Shown piece after piece: positions 12,901 to 22,400 of a DNA stretch of 64,000 bases. The DNA is from a virus, in the IMG/VR virus record IMGVR_UViG_3300042463_000986, positions 48,071 through 112,070 of that record. The stretch is one strand, 5' to 3'. Under the pieces are notes generated by a model. It ran no database searches. It saw only the letters and a list, made by a program, of their open reading frames with translations, and was not told the origin of the DNA. The position numbers were made by a program, and so were the translations under genes. Each line of letters starts with the position of its first letter. The first letter of the stretch is position 1.

Positions 12901-15900
12901 CCCAGGTGACAAAACTCATCACTATGGATTATATGGAAGCAGGAGTTCCTGTAGACTTTGAAGAAACAAAAACATTTCCAGAAAGGTATAAAGCTTGGTA
13001 TGCATTAGACGAAGAAGGTAGAATAAAAGAATCTACTCTTTATAAAGAAATAAAAAACAATCAAAATCTTTTAGAAGCTATTGCTACAGAAGGATATAAC
13101 TCTTTATTGAATAAATTGCATATAACAGAAACTACTGATGGATATGTTATTGAACCAGATAATGTTGAAAAAGTTGCAGAGTTTTTAAGACAAGAGTTAT
13201 TAAAAAGAGAGGTTAATGATAATATAAGTGAGGCTGTAAGAAATTATGCACAAGGTTCTGTAATATTAGAGGCCACACCTGCCTACCAACAAATAAGAAA
13301 TATTTTATATTCCATAGCAGATAAGGAAGTAATTTCTCCTAAAATTTCTGGTGGATTAAAAGTACAAATTCCTGCTGCTTTATTAGAATCTACAAAAACA
13401 GAATTAAGAGAAATTAACGGAAAACTAGGATATACATCTGACACTCTTGAGTTTTATAAGGATGAGGATGGTAAACGTGTGTGTGAAATAATGGTGGGTA
13501 GATGGTTTAAGAGTGATTTGTCTGACGAAGAGCTTTTAAAATATTTAAATGAAACTCCAGAAGGACAAAAAATTCTATCTGGACTTGCATACCGTATTCC
13601 TACACAAAAGCAAAACTCTATTGATGTTTTTAAAATTAAAAGATTTCTTCCTAAGGAATTTGGAGACTCTGTTGTAATTCCCTCAGCATTGGTTCAGAAA
13701 GTGGGATCTGACTTTGATATAGATAAACTTTCTATATACTTTAAAAACGTATTTAAAAATGCTAAAGGAAATATAGAGATTGTACCATTTTTTGGTATAG
13801 ATCCTAATAACAAAAATAAATATGAAGATATTTTCTTTGATATTTTACAAAGCAAAATAGATAAAGCAGAAGCTAAAAAAATATCTACAGCTGATTTACA
13901 GTCTTTATTCAGTGATATTTCTTTGGGAATATCTAGTGACAAAACAGCTAATAAATGGATTCCTATTTTTAAACAAATGTTTGAAAAAGAAACTGAAGAC
14001 GGTAAATTATTAGTTGCTGATATTGAGGAAATTTTTATAAAAAGATTAGAAAAACTTGGTAAAAAACTTTCTGAATTAACTAATTGGGATGTACAGCAGA
14101 TTTTATTAGAAGAGTTTAAAGACAAAATGTACAAAGAGTCTTTAGAAAATGAATATATAGAGTCTTGTGAAAAACTTGTTTCTCATCCTAAAAATTTCAA
14201 AAGACTTACTTCTCCAAACTCCGCAGATCAACTTAAAGATTTATCTAAAAAAATCTCTGATAAATTAGGAGTGGGGGCTTTTAACTATGATTCTACAGGA
14301 AACATGCTAAACAGGGTGTTTATGTCAAGACTTAGACAAGCATTTGTTAGTGGTAAATATGCTATTGGTATTGCTGCTGTAAGTCAAACTAATCACTCAT
14401 TAAATCAGAGATCTCCTATTTACATAGATAAAAATAAATTAGCAATACAGGATGCTGCTGACAGAGAGTGGTTGGGTGATGCAGAAATTAACTTTGAACA
14501 GTATAACAGTATAGAAGTGGATGGAGAAAAAGTTCCTACACTTTCTATGATAGAAAATGCAGAAGGCCAAGATATATCAGATATAAATGGACAGTTTATT
14601 GATGGATATGTGGATATATCTAAAGGACCCTGGATTATGGAATTAGGAGCCACTCCTAATGTAGCTAGTACATGGTTGTTTTTAGCTAAGATAGGTGTAC
14701 CAATCGACACTATTGCTTATTTCATGAACCAACCCATTGTGAGAGATTATTTAAAATCCATAGAAAGGTCTGGGTATTCTTGGTTATTTATTGGGGACAT
14801 ATTTGAAGATGTTATTTCTAAATATGATTCATCTATTACAAAGCCCACTAAAATACCTAGCAAGAGTAAATTATGGGATATGATTGGAGAAGGAGAAAAT
14901 TTATCTCCAGAGCAGAAAGCAGATCAAAGATTTATCCTATCTGAGTTTGTTAAGTATGCTAAGATGGCTAATCAGCTATACTTAGTTACACAGGGTTCTA
15001 ATTTTGATACAGCTTCTTTTAATGATCCATTTTTAGTATTTAAGAAAATGGAACAACTTAAAAAAGCAAAAACATCTATTATATCTTCTGTAGATGATAT
15101 ATTAGAAAATTCTTTCATAGGAAATTTAAGTGATTTATTGCTTAAATTAAGAAATGCTCTTTCTACAATACTTGTTTCTGACCAAACTAATGTTAGAGGA
15201 GTTATGGAAAAAGTGTTACTTCCGTATATAAATGAATCGGATAGGGATTTTGTTAAAATTTCTCAAAAGGCAGTGAATGATCTTTTTGATTGGGCAGTGC
15301 AGAATGATAGAGATCTTAATACAATGGTACAAAGAATTCTTTTAGAAAATAACAATGTGGCTAAACAAATGTCAGATTTTATTGTAGATGTTAAAAAATC
15401 TAGCAAACATCCTTTAAAAGATAATATTTTAATAAATAGTCTTGTTCCTGTATTTTCTCAAAAACTAGAAAACGGAACAAACAATTTAAAGATTGTTGGT
15501 AGAGATAATAAAGTGTATGATCAAAATCAAATTATCTATGCTTTTGAAGAACTAAAACAATACTTTAAAGGTATAAAAAGTCCTTTATATGGAAACTTAG
15601 TTAGGCTCGCTGTTTTGCAATCTGGATTAAATAGGTCTCCAATATCATTTACATCTCTTATTCCTTATGAAGATTTTAAAGAAATCTACAATAAGACCCT
15701 ATCAAAGCTTGAGACAATTCCAAATCTTAATGATTTTTATAAATTAGGAGTTTTTCAAAGAAATAATTGGAATGATGGAGATGTTGTTCCTAGTAGAAGA
15801 CTAGTTAAAAAACAAGATCAATTTGGTAATTGGAGATATAAAAATTTTGATTTTTTTAGAAATTTATCTGGGTTTAATAAACCTATGGAAACTGGAGATA

Positions 15901-16427
15901 TTCCTCAATTGATTAAGTTTAATACAAAATCCAGGGAAGCAGACTCTGACTATGTTGTGTTTACATGGGAAGTGGGAAATAAATATGAGAAAGAAGCTAT
16001 GAGAAAGAAGGGTGATTATTCTTATATTAAAAAAGGACTTTTCAAAAAAATATATAGCGGAGATATACCATTTACTAATGAATATACAATGAATAAAGAT
16101 GGACAAAATATTGTTATTACTGAATATATTTATAAAATGGTTAATGCTTGGGGAGACTCTTTCAGGGCTGTAGAAATGTATGATGTAGCTAAAAAATCTA
16201 AGATAGATAATGGATTTTTAAAAGTGGAACAAGAAAAAGAAGATGATGAAATTTTATCATATTTAGATGAAAATTTAGTATCTTTGGAGTCTACAACTAC
16301 TGAAAAAACAGTGTCTCTTAAAGATGGAAAAACATATTCATCTGAGCAATTAAACACAAAAATGCTTGTAGACATGGGCTACACATTGGCTGAAGCAGGA
16401 ACAATAATTAAAAATAATAAATGTTAA
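3954..16427 (+). CDS. Giant virion protein with crAss-type RNA polymerase catalytic domain (4157 aa)
   Basis: The key evidence is DFDID at residues 3253-3257. It is preceded about 40 residues upstream by YRIPTQKQNS (from 3213) and followed by KLSIYF. This parallels the 'NRAPTLHR ... ADFDGDQMAVH' layout of the beta-prime double-psi barrel in multisubunit RNA polymerases and the DFDxD signature of crAss-like virion RNA polymerases. The three Asp would bind the catalytic Mg2+. The N-terminal 220 residues hold Ala/Gly-rich hydrophobic stretches (about 180-225) compatible with membrane passage, and residues 900-1250 are rich in coiled coil. An Ala/Pro/Thr-rich linker near 1676-1700 splits the protein. 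HEVFE at 1896-1900 lies in a zincin-like context. It is about twice as long as the 2180-aa homologue known from a Cellulophaga phage, suggesting fusion of parts that are separate genes elsewhere. It probably enters the host with the DNA and transcribes early genes. Confidence 0.82.
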   Translation: MSDQNFLDWANNIKNEGLARLDEGIPQGVGPSGSGGENRNNPLEDLQRARMEAFGMEDTSKYAYSTQETSKRYPKTFRNVDNEELYAQGQAWTNKMINGVGKGLALTGTTFLQSTAGLVNGVANWAQTGKFSSFYDNDFNRSLDEFNQDLEDKWANYYTKEEKDADWYSPKKWFTANFFWDGIIKNMGFSAGAALSGGVYASVLKALPLTSKLFAAGKSAEALVATEEALLAADKGASMFGKIKSISDKYLSTYNSLNAGGRAVVAGLATTGEAGFEAYNNSNEFRKKKIEEYKAQNFGLAPTGEDLEKINNEAENVGTSSFLLNTALLTATNYIQFPKILGASYKAEKGIVNGLTKEVADVTKDAAGNLVKAPSFFKNRVLSTLNNIRPYTFSISEAFEEGAQFAIQSGTQDYYNKKYRGASADFIDSLKEGVKQTLTTNEGMENVLIGGLSGALMMAKGKIQESREKAKDTAEFIKKANEWKFSDFTKETISAVNRGTAIQEDREKALRQGDVLESKDLEQDYIINYLTPRIKYGRMDLVRSDIEDYRKLAMTEEGFAQLKAEGKALEGDTREQYLQRIENLEQTADSIKSLYQSINLRYGNLITKDGKPVYSPETINKMIYAATKVADYDKRIPQLSGSLEAINIDVDTVINDVVAGSSDSFNAAMAEIDALGKNLLPEKVADLKIALEDVAELSARRAKFLDEYNDIKNNPEKYTEEEEEEFAPDTKIKEKQIVKIKTKDGEEDIEVGTEYYLGSVVSYSKDGKEVHNFPKLTILGENEDGTIRIKGSTGIIKNISKEELASYKLGKVSDTEKNKKAKFYMDNINTVYEHYGIKVNGQPAKGRLQYSPKEGILLFVYKDAKGKIRTKEIVGQDFKAKEGYQHGMIKAFGTLTAVQQKSEEEFAAERDARIEARRASRLEILTNLFDNLSAKLDKTNTLIAQKKEQVDRIVEEMKVLEEKISSGAITKKNNFKSSTNKAIKAANRLSRMKEDLRLEIEALEAERDEIEFNQSYVADMAQNIDEFPEEGKDLLEDLNEQALNLNLLQESVGKQINALSKLMDQVDGALKTAVDFALDLIKKFEAKYPNLPYTPLGLVEFLNKDLSAKGVYPDYQSYLQANPNLLSDLSEFERDIADIDELDVIPNERSLEELRKEMEGLQNQLKEVEKEIKAKELILNTFEEVAKKHKQQKEQEARLAKNEEFKQAILGTMVADQQTLQYDETYEPDAKKDDISIVTSTKVPSKSDKPHHIRANKFGNNFPTLPNKANIRGVLVTINNQASLIPGLIDRLFGEGTPEQKAGVIALVMVNTDGELVDVNGEVIPEGVDKLDNAIYQVMPDEGLEWSAEYSKSGKPSSMFRSTTPDNVKKALIEQYKTWRDGILSTVDLVQYRIDASFGILQNEKYTDDKGVEQTNYRAKNSVEEAGLVPKGLENNNVIVLRTTEGAEENGSVTFTNAKGRPLLKTANGLVKLNNRKFNEKEASLIYNMILRLSRNVEKDGNAKSADSLVILDWLKSVVYWGVPKVVDGNRKNPGYNSIWFEKDADGILKLFLSGKGGNIPFGPLSIQENQDNLMSLIQDMYNNVNATIINKSWNEPYSEIIGVKKDGSLEIKTWPNYQSYLLSNKDADGNKRNAENIPLTTIARPLKNEEDVNREGVYFTITDNADKFVIPKTVVTTPKVLTPTAPAAPVAPTPAAKIVVDGYTFDGEAKNNITLLGKYNINFSYDAIKGVFQGELSGDGIEKAIADLNAPEEQIKDAFAGSIVKTLAPQIEEYKKKVAEQTAPVAAEIISEEAKTEIASEGMTESDLDKIRRQMMESSDEDGPVFREKIAKEIEKFEGENWQKVEKWLKENFPNVPVYRVKNVIQATNGRQAWGMFQDGAIYIYENAEVGTVYHEVFEAVWKMFSDAEEQANVLAEFKARKGSFIDRPTGKEVKYSEATNQEAKEQLAEEFRDYVMYKKIPGKPTSGRPFILKLFADLVSFIKEFFTGNKAGSNTEKLFSKIGNGYYKQYSPYHSALSFAKEGVIDIEEAIANAGAEFSIIGMNGQERHDVIQNMTYLTLKNIFRDNKSFFTIPNINKTELYIKLKDQVQKDILKTVSSTKALIEKGTFTEKQGAPHIEKSLALWKAVEDNWDEFKFKHEEYLRGYSIEFDENDNATLTDENNSGKSDYQDARKIDNFKKANAAIKMLLSTVARVDRDGNMDRSTVNGAKLIPTSEVFMKVMNQVHSAKTIEEMLQGLKELGLKDNNYKTLYERLTKSAITVKGIDYSNLTEPHEAQLLASFWKTFKKMNADVKAVFILSNDDVVIGDSNLSSAARQLRSDFISQIVDAIKTKKSSYFVYDDKTRRFKGEPKSVPKTLLSASARIAFLEKLGISFTEEELKSLNSDKLKVFNTAVDGIRTSIEQAKEIATISGKVLDIEGQLLKLATIKAIITTPEFDSTYFNLNGERVQSFIGTNPGSDLYDVLSQVNNLNDVPAQYQYLLTDSFVKNSVILNKMFNLETGEKREDIENYLSIGYVDGTINEQSGKKKESSKLTYRERLIQEINLNLNGYYMNLVPGDASMEWMAYMGNHVSVKRLRATGMEDVNKIFKGYFISELLLSRDVNRNTKETKTRKSTDLRFFKPILGEKLHNDIVKETGTPEEVYKKYESKINAALKSFIEEDVNKFRNNLLSYGIINKTDLGWEVENIALSESVFENIDDLNRELTALNINFMINNIELHKLLYSDPYQYSDELKRIKNFLSPRQRLLGSDNINSLLNNVWNKGFKKGDLGYTDFNKNYFKTTTLADIVGVIDLPGYKEYEETDGSGIISFKAYRNFRIRSGEWNENEELQYKFDIKFEEAAKSGASKEELQKLLNKNPAAKSAYTPVKPIVAGNKDNGKNYNDVMLDKFALYPLSYRVMYEINASSNALKLYDKMQEENIDYVVFKSARKVGAEKTNSVYNEDGSFNTNEFEGVFNVPFDIMSVQSEVPSKDTPLVTRGSQVTKLITMDYMEAGVPVDFEETKTFPERYKAWYALDEEGRIKESTLYKEIKNNQNLLEAIATEGYNSLLNKLHITETTDGYVIEPDNVEKVAEFLRQELLKREVNDNISEAVRNYAQGSVILEATPAYQQIRNILYSIADKEVISPKISGGLKVQIPAALLESTKTELREINGKLGYTSDTLEFYKDEDGKRVCEIMVGRWFKSDLSDEELLKYLNETPEGQKILSGLAYRIPTQKQNSIDVFKIKRFLPKEFGDSVVIPSALVQKVGSDFDIDKLSIYFKNVFKNAKGNIEIVPFFGIDPNNKNKYEDIFFDILQSKIDKAEAKKISTADLQSLFSDISLGISSDKTANKWIPIFKQMFEKETEDGKLLVADIEEIFIKRLEKLGKKLSELTNWDVQQILLEEFKDKMYKESLENEYIESCEKLVSHPKNFKRLTSPNSADQLKDLSKKISDKLGVGAFNYDSTGNMLNRVFMSRLRQAFVSGKYAIGIAAVSQTNHSLNQRSPIYIDKNKLAIQDAADREWLGDAEINFEQYNSIEVDGEKVPTLSMIENAEGQDISDINGQFIDGYVDISKGPWIMELGATPNVASTWLFLAKIGVPIDTIAYFMNQPIVRDYLKSIERSGYSWLFIGDIFEDVISKYDSSITKPTKIPSKSKLWDMIGEGENLSPEQKADQRFILSEFVKYAKMANQLYLVTQGSNFDTASFNDPFLVFKKMEQLKKAKTSIISSVDDILENSFIGNLSDLLLKLRNALSTILVSDQTNVRGVMEKVLLPYINESDRDFVKISQKAVNDLFDWAVQNDRDLNTMVQRILLENNNVAKQMSDFIVDVKKSSKHPLKDNILINSLVPVFSQKLENGTNNLKIVGRDNKVYDQNQIIYAFEELKQYFKGIKSPLYGNLVRLAVLQSGLNRSPISFTSLIPYEDFKEIYNKTLSKLETIPNLNDFYKLGVFQRNNWNDGDVVPSRRLVKKQDQFGNWRYKNFDFFRNLSGFNKPMETGDIPQLIKFNTKSREADSDYVVFTWEVGNKYEKEAMRKKGDYSYIKKGLFKKIYSGDIPFTNEYTMNKDGQNIVITEYIYKMVNAWGDSFRAVEMYDVAKKSKIDNGFLKVEQEKEDDEILSYLDENLVSLESTTTEKTVSLKDGKTYSSEQLNTKMLVDMGYTLAEAGTIIKNNKC

Positions 16428-16430
16428 AAT

Positions 16431-19400
16431 ATGGCATGTCCTAATATAAATCTTGATTCTTGGAAATTGTTAGTAGCAGCTAGAGGAGAGAATGTTGCTT
16501 ATGCTTTATGGGATCTTTATGAAGGAAATGTTCCTGAAAGTGAGAGTAAAAGTTCTATTGTTAAAGCTGGATTAAAATCTGTAGATGCTTTACAATCTGA
16601 GAAGGCTATTAAACTTTTTTCTTCCTTAGAAAAGAATAGAGTGAAAGGAGATGCTTTTTGGAACAAGGTACAATCTGATCTTAGTATTCCTAAAGACCAA
16701 ATAGAACTTCTCAAATCATTTAATACAACAGATCGTAATGAGTTGATTACCAACATGTTAGCTAATTATAGTTATGCTATTGAGATTAATGTTGCTAAAA
16801 ATAAAATAGGTTCTGATATTTATGGTAAAAGTTCTGAACCTAAACAAATAACCGATGAAAATTCTGCTATGGCTTTAGGAGCTGAAGTTGGGGATTATTT
16901 TATTGAATATATTACAGAAGATGGGGATCCTGATATAGCAATTTTTAAAACATTAGAAGAGGCTAACAGAGCTTTTAATACTCAAAGAGCTGCTAATAAT
17001 AGTTCTGTATATTCTAACCTAACAGTTCCAGGAGGAACCAATTATACAGAAAATGAAATAGCTACACCAGCTATTACTCCTTCTATTAAAGGACATGCTC
17101 AGTTTGCTACAGATCAAGGTATTGGTTGGTTTAGAAGTGATGATTCTATAGTTGGTATTCAAAATAGAAAAGCACTACCTCAAGAAATAGAAGAAGTTAG
17201 AGATACTGAAGGTGCTCAAGCAGCTAAAGAATTAGAAAAAAATGGCATTCCTGGTGTTGGAGGTACACCTACTACAACTCGTAGAATACTAGAAGTACAA
17301 TCTGATCTTTTTCAGAAGGGTAGAGATAGTAAAGTTCTTTCTAAAAAGCTTGATATTAAAAAAGTAGGAGATACATTTATATCTAATGGTGAAAAGTTTA
17401 CAGTTACAAATATTGACACAGATTCTAATCTTTATGAATTAATTACAATTTCAAATCAAGAAGGTAAAACAGCTACTTTAAGAAGAAGTGCGTTAGAAAA
17501 AAGATTTGATGAAAGAGGAGATAATAGTTCAGATAATCAATTCCTCCAACTTCTAAACAAAAACTCTAACTGGGTTACATTCTTTATTAAATCTATTCTA
17601 CAAGATAGTGCTAAAAAAGGATATGAGAAAGTGTTATTCCCTTCTGGTAATACAGCTAGTAAAGTAGAAGGACATACAACATTAGAAGAGTTTAAGAAAC
17701 AAAAAGAAAATAGAATTAAAGAACTTGAAGAATCTAGTATTTTAAAAAATAAAAATGTTGATGGATTTTATTATATTCAAAGATATTTAGAAGATGAAAA
17801 TGGTAATGAGGTTTTAACTTGGAGAAAAGTAAGCAATGAAACAGGTAGAGAAAAAACAGCTACTAAAGAAGAAATTGAATCTTTAAAAAGTAAGTTTTCA
17901 GAAGAAACTAAAAATGAAATAAATCAACTTAAAAAAGAGCTTGAAGATGTTGAAAAAAATGGTTTTGGTGCTTTAAAACCTATATACAACTTCTATGAGA
18001 ACACTGTAAAGAATATTTTAAATAAACAATACGGAAAGGATAATGTAAAACAAATTACAGATGAATATGGTAATACATGGAATGAAGTAGAAATTGTTCC
18101 TGAAAGAGAACAGAAACAAATTCTTTTACAAAAAGAAGGAATGCCTGCTTCTAAGGCTTCTGCTGAAACACTTTCTAAGGTGAAGGAAGCTGCTAAAAAA
18201 ATGGGTATTAGTATTCAGCAGCTTTCTGATTATTTAAAAGGTAATAAAGACGTAACAACAAAAGGAATAAATGGACTGGCAGATCTTGTTAGAGGGATAA
18301 TTGCTGTAGCAGAGGGGAAAGAAGATGTTGCTCTCACAGAAGAAATGGTACACGTAGCAACAGCTATTTTAGAACAAATGGACCCAAGACTTGTTACAGA
18401 AATGATTTCTAAAATAGATAGATTTAAGATATATAAACAAGTCTATGATCAATATAAAGATGTATATAAACTTCCTAATGGAAAACCAGATATACGTAAA
18501 ATAAAGAAAGAAGCTGTAGATAAACTTTTAGTGGAAGTAATTATTAATAAAGCAGGAGCTACAGAAGCCTATCCTGAATTAATGGAGGAAGCCACTCAAT
18601 CATTATTTAGAAACTTTTGGAATAAAATATTAGATCTTATAAGAGGTGTATATAGAAAATCCAACATATCTATATTTGAAGAAGTGGGAGCTAGAGTGAT
18701 TGAAGGTGAGGTGGGAGGAACCATTTCTGATATTTCTGAAGGAGGAATATTTTACCAACTATCTGATGCACAAAAGAAAGTGCAAGAAAAAATACAGGAA
18801 ACAAGAAATTCTATTAACAAAGTGGTTAGTGATGAAAAGTCTGATGAAGTGTTAGCAGATTCAGATGAGTCTACCAACTGGTATGAAATATCTCTTCCTG
18901 ATGGTACAAAACAAAAAATAACCAAAAGGGTGACAGATCTTGTTAAAGAGTGGTATAAGAAAAGATTTAAAGATAAAAAATTCACTCCAGAAGAAAAGGC
19001 TTTTAACGAGATGAAAAGAAAATATGGGGTGGAGGGGCATGCTGATTTTGAAGAAATACATAATAGATATTATAATAAAGATGGTACAAAAAAGACCACT
19101 CCTGATCCAAGACCTGTAAAATTCAATCTTCCTTCTGAAGAAATGTATAATATGTTGGAAAACTATTATGTAAGTCTTTTACAAACATTAGATAAAGATG
19201 CATTAGTTTTCTCGGAAGTTATAGTTTACAATCCTAAAGATAAAAGAGCTGGTACAATAGACTTCTTAGCTGTAGATCCTTCGGGGAAAGGACATATTCT
19301 TGATTGGAAGTTTATGCAAATAAACGGTGAAGATGTTGCATGGTTTAAACAAGGAGCCTTTGATATTCAGCTTGGTACATATAAAAATATTCTTAAAGAC

Positions 19401-22400
19401 TTTTATGGAATAAAAGAATTTGGAATGAATAGAGCTATTCCAATAGCTATGGATTTTGGGTATAAAGAAAAAGGCAATAAGAGTTCTGGCCTTGAATTAA
19501 AAGGAATAGCTATAGGTTCTATAGATAAAACTAAAATACAAGATCTTAGACTTGTGCCTGTTTCTGAACAAACAGAATCTACAGGATATGAAGATCTTGA
19601 TAATATTATTAAAAAACTAAATTCCATGCTTAAACAAATAGGCAAGGAAGAAGTAACAGATGATGATGAGCGTTTATTTAAAATAGAGCGTTTAAACACT
19701 ATTAGAAAAGCTGTTCGTCTTTTACAGGGACAAAATAATATTGCTTCTTTAATTGATGTTGTAGGTATTATGAGAGAAGAGGGTGACCAGCTATTAAATG
19801 ATTATAACACTATTTATAAAAATAGACCAGCTTCTTCTAACGATTCAAATAATAAAGAACTTTCAGATTTTGCAGAGAAGATGAGAGTGCACTTAAGAAT
19901 TATTGATGTTTTTGAAAATATAGGAAGAGACATAGGCCACCTTGTGTATACAAAGGATATGTTGGAAAATGCTAAGACAGAAGAAGAAAGAGAAGATGTA
20001 GCAAGAAGAAAAGATATACATGATCAGTTGATGGCCCAATCTAATGCTATTTACAGATCAAAAGAACAATTAACGAAAGCTGCTCAGGATTTTGCAGATA
20101 AACATGTAGGGCAAAGAAACCTTGTATTTGGACTTCTATCCCCCGAAGCTGTTATTAAAGGACTTTCTTCTAATTTTAGAGGTATATCAGAACTTCCTTC
20201 TAAAGCATTACAATTGTTATACAAAGTGGTGAGAGGTGCCCAAGGAGAAGCTTCTAAAGCATCGTTAGAAAGAGTACAAAAACTAATGGATATTAGGAAG
20301 AAATTAGCAGAACAGGGGGGAGATCTTAGAACAATAGTGCAACAGATATATCAAAAGGATGATAAAGGAGGTATTGTTAATAAACTTATTCATAGATATA
20401 GCAGAAAATTCCATGAAGAAGTGGATGCAAAAGCTAAAGAAGGTGGAGATAAACAATGGCTTTTAGACAATATTGATGTAGAGGAGTATAAAAAAGAAGC
20501 TAATAAACGTCTTGAAGATCAAATTAAAAAAATAGAAAGACAGATATATACAAGTGATAAAAATGAGAATGAGGCTATAAGAGTTAAAAATATTAAAGAA
20601 GCTCAAGAGATGTGGGATATTGATAATAAAAACTTTAATGGTTGGAATAACTATATCATTAAAAGACATCCTCTCCCAAAATGGTATTCAGAAGAATACA
20701 AAAACATTCTTAAAAATCCAATTCTTTTAGAACTTTATAATTTCATAGGTAGTATAAATGAAGAAGCTAAAGAGGCTGGATATATCACTAATAAAGTGAT
20801 GAAAACATTCCTACCGTTTGTTAGGAAAGGAGCTGCTGAAGAACTAGCTTGGGATCATAGTATTTCTCCTTTAAAGAATTTTTCAGAGAGTCTTAAAATG
20901 CAAACAGATGATGTAGGATTTGGAAGTTTTAATGAGCTTACAGGTGAACTAGAAAATTCTGTTCCTAAGTATTACACATATGATTTTACTAGAAAAGATG
21001 GTGTAAATGATTATTCTGACGTAAGCGAAGATCTTTTTAAGAATATGATTTTATACATCCAACAAATGGAAAAGTATAAATATCTTTCTGCTGTAGAAGG
21101 ACAATTACAATTAGTAAAAACTGTAGAGCAATTTAAAGGGCATTTAGCTACAGATAGATCAGCAAATGTTGTTAAACAAGGTGGTAAAATAATAGAAATA
21201 CCAGGAAATGAAGAAAACACTAAAATGTATGATGACTTTTTAAGAGTGTTGTTATACGGACAAAAGTATGTTCTTTCTGATACAGACACTCCTTTAAATG
21301 TAGGTAAAGTGTTAAACTTTGTAAAAAATGGTGTAAACACTATTACAGGCAGAGAAGTATTTAAAATAGATGAGGAGCCTTCTGCTACATCTTTAGTAAA
21401 AACTATGGACGCAGCAAATAGAGCATTCCAATTAAAAGCTTTAGGGTTTGAATTTATATCTGGAGCTGTAAATATGTTTGGAGGTAATATACAGGTGGCT
21501 ACACAAGCTGGTGATTATTTTAAAGCAAGAGACTTTCTTAAAAATCAAGCTAAATTAGCTGTACAAAGATTTGATAATGAAGAAGATAGAGAAATATTTG
21601 TACAATTAGTTAATACATTCATGCCTCTAAAAGATGATCCATCTACAGATATATATAAATATGAAGCAGGGATGACTGCTCTCACTAGAAAAAATTTAGG
21701 GGATATGCTAATGGTTTTTATGAGAAAACCAGAACAACTTATTGAAAAGTCTATTTTTGTCACACTTTTGGAAAACATGATGGTGGATAATGGTAGAATT
21801 GTTAATATTAATGATTTTGTAAAAAACAAATACAAAAATAGATATAAATCCTCTTCAGAATATAAACAGTCTAAAGAAGCTATAAAAGCAGAGGTGGAAG
21901 AACTTAAGAAAACAAAGTCTATAGCTGTAACTAAAAAACTTGTAAACGGTAAATTAGAAATTCCTGGATTAGATCTTTCAAATCAAAGGGAGTTACAAAG
22001 ATTGACAGAACTAACTAGAAGAATTTCTAGAAATGCAACAGGAGGTATGTCTGACGGAGATATTAACAGAATGTCAATGTCTGTTTGGACAAATAGTATG
22101 ATGCTATTTAAAAGCTGGATACCAAAACTTGCTGATACACGTTTCTCAGAATTTAGAAAAGTGAGCGATGATTTTTCTGTAACAGTGGATGAAGATGGTG
22201 TTAAAGGGGAGAAATATGATATAGGAAGAATTAGACTTTTGGCTTATGTTTTAGGAACATCTATTCGTGATAAATCAGCAAATATTACGAATTTAATTCA
22301 AATGAATGACAAGGGAATTGCTTTGATAGATAAAATGTATGAGGATTTTGCTGAAAAATACGAAAAAAGAACAGGTGAAACTCTTAACATGACTAAAGAA

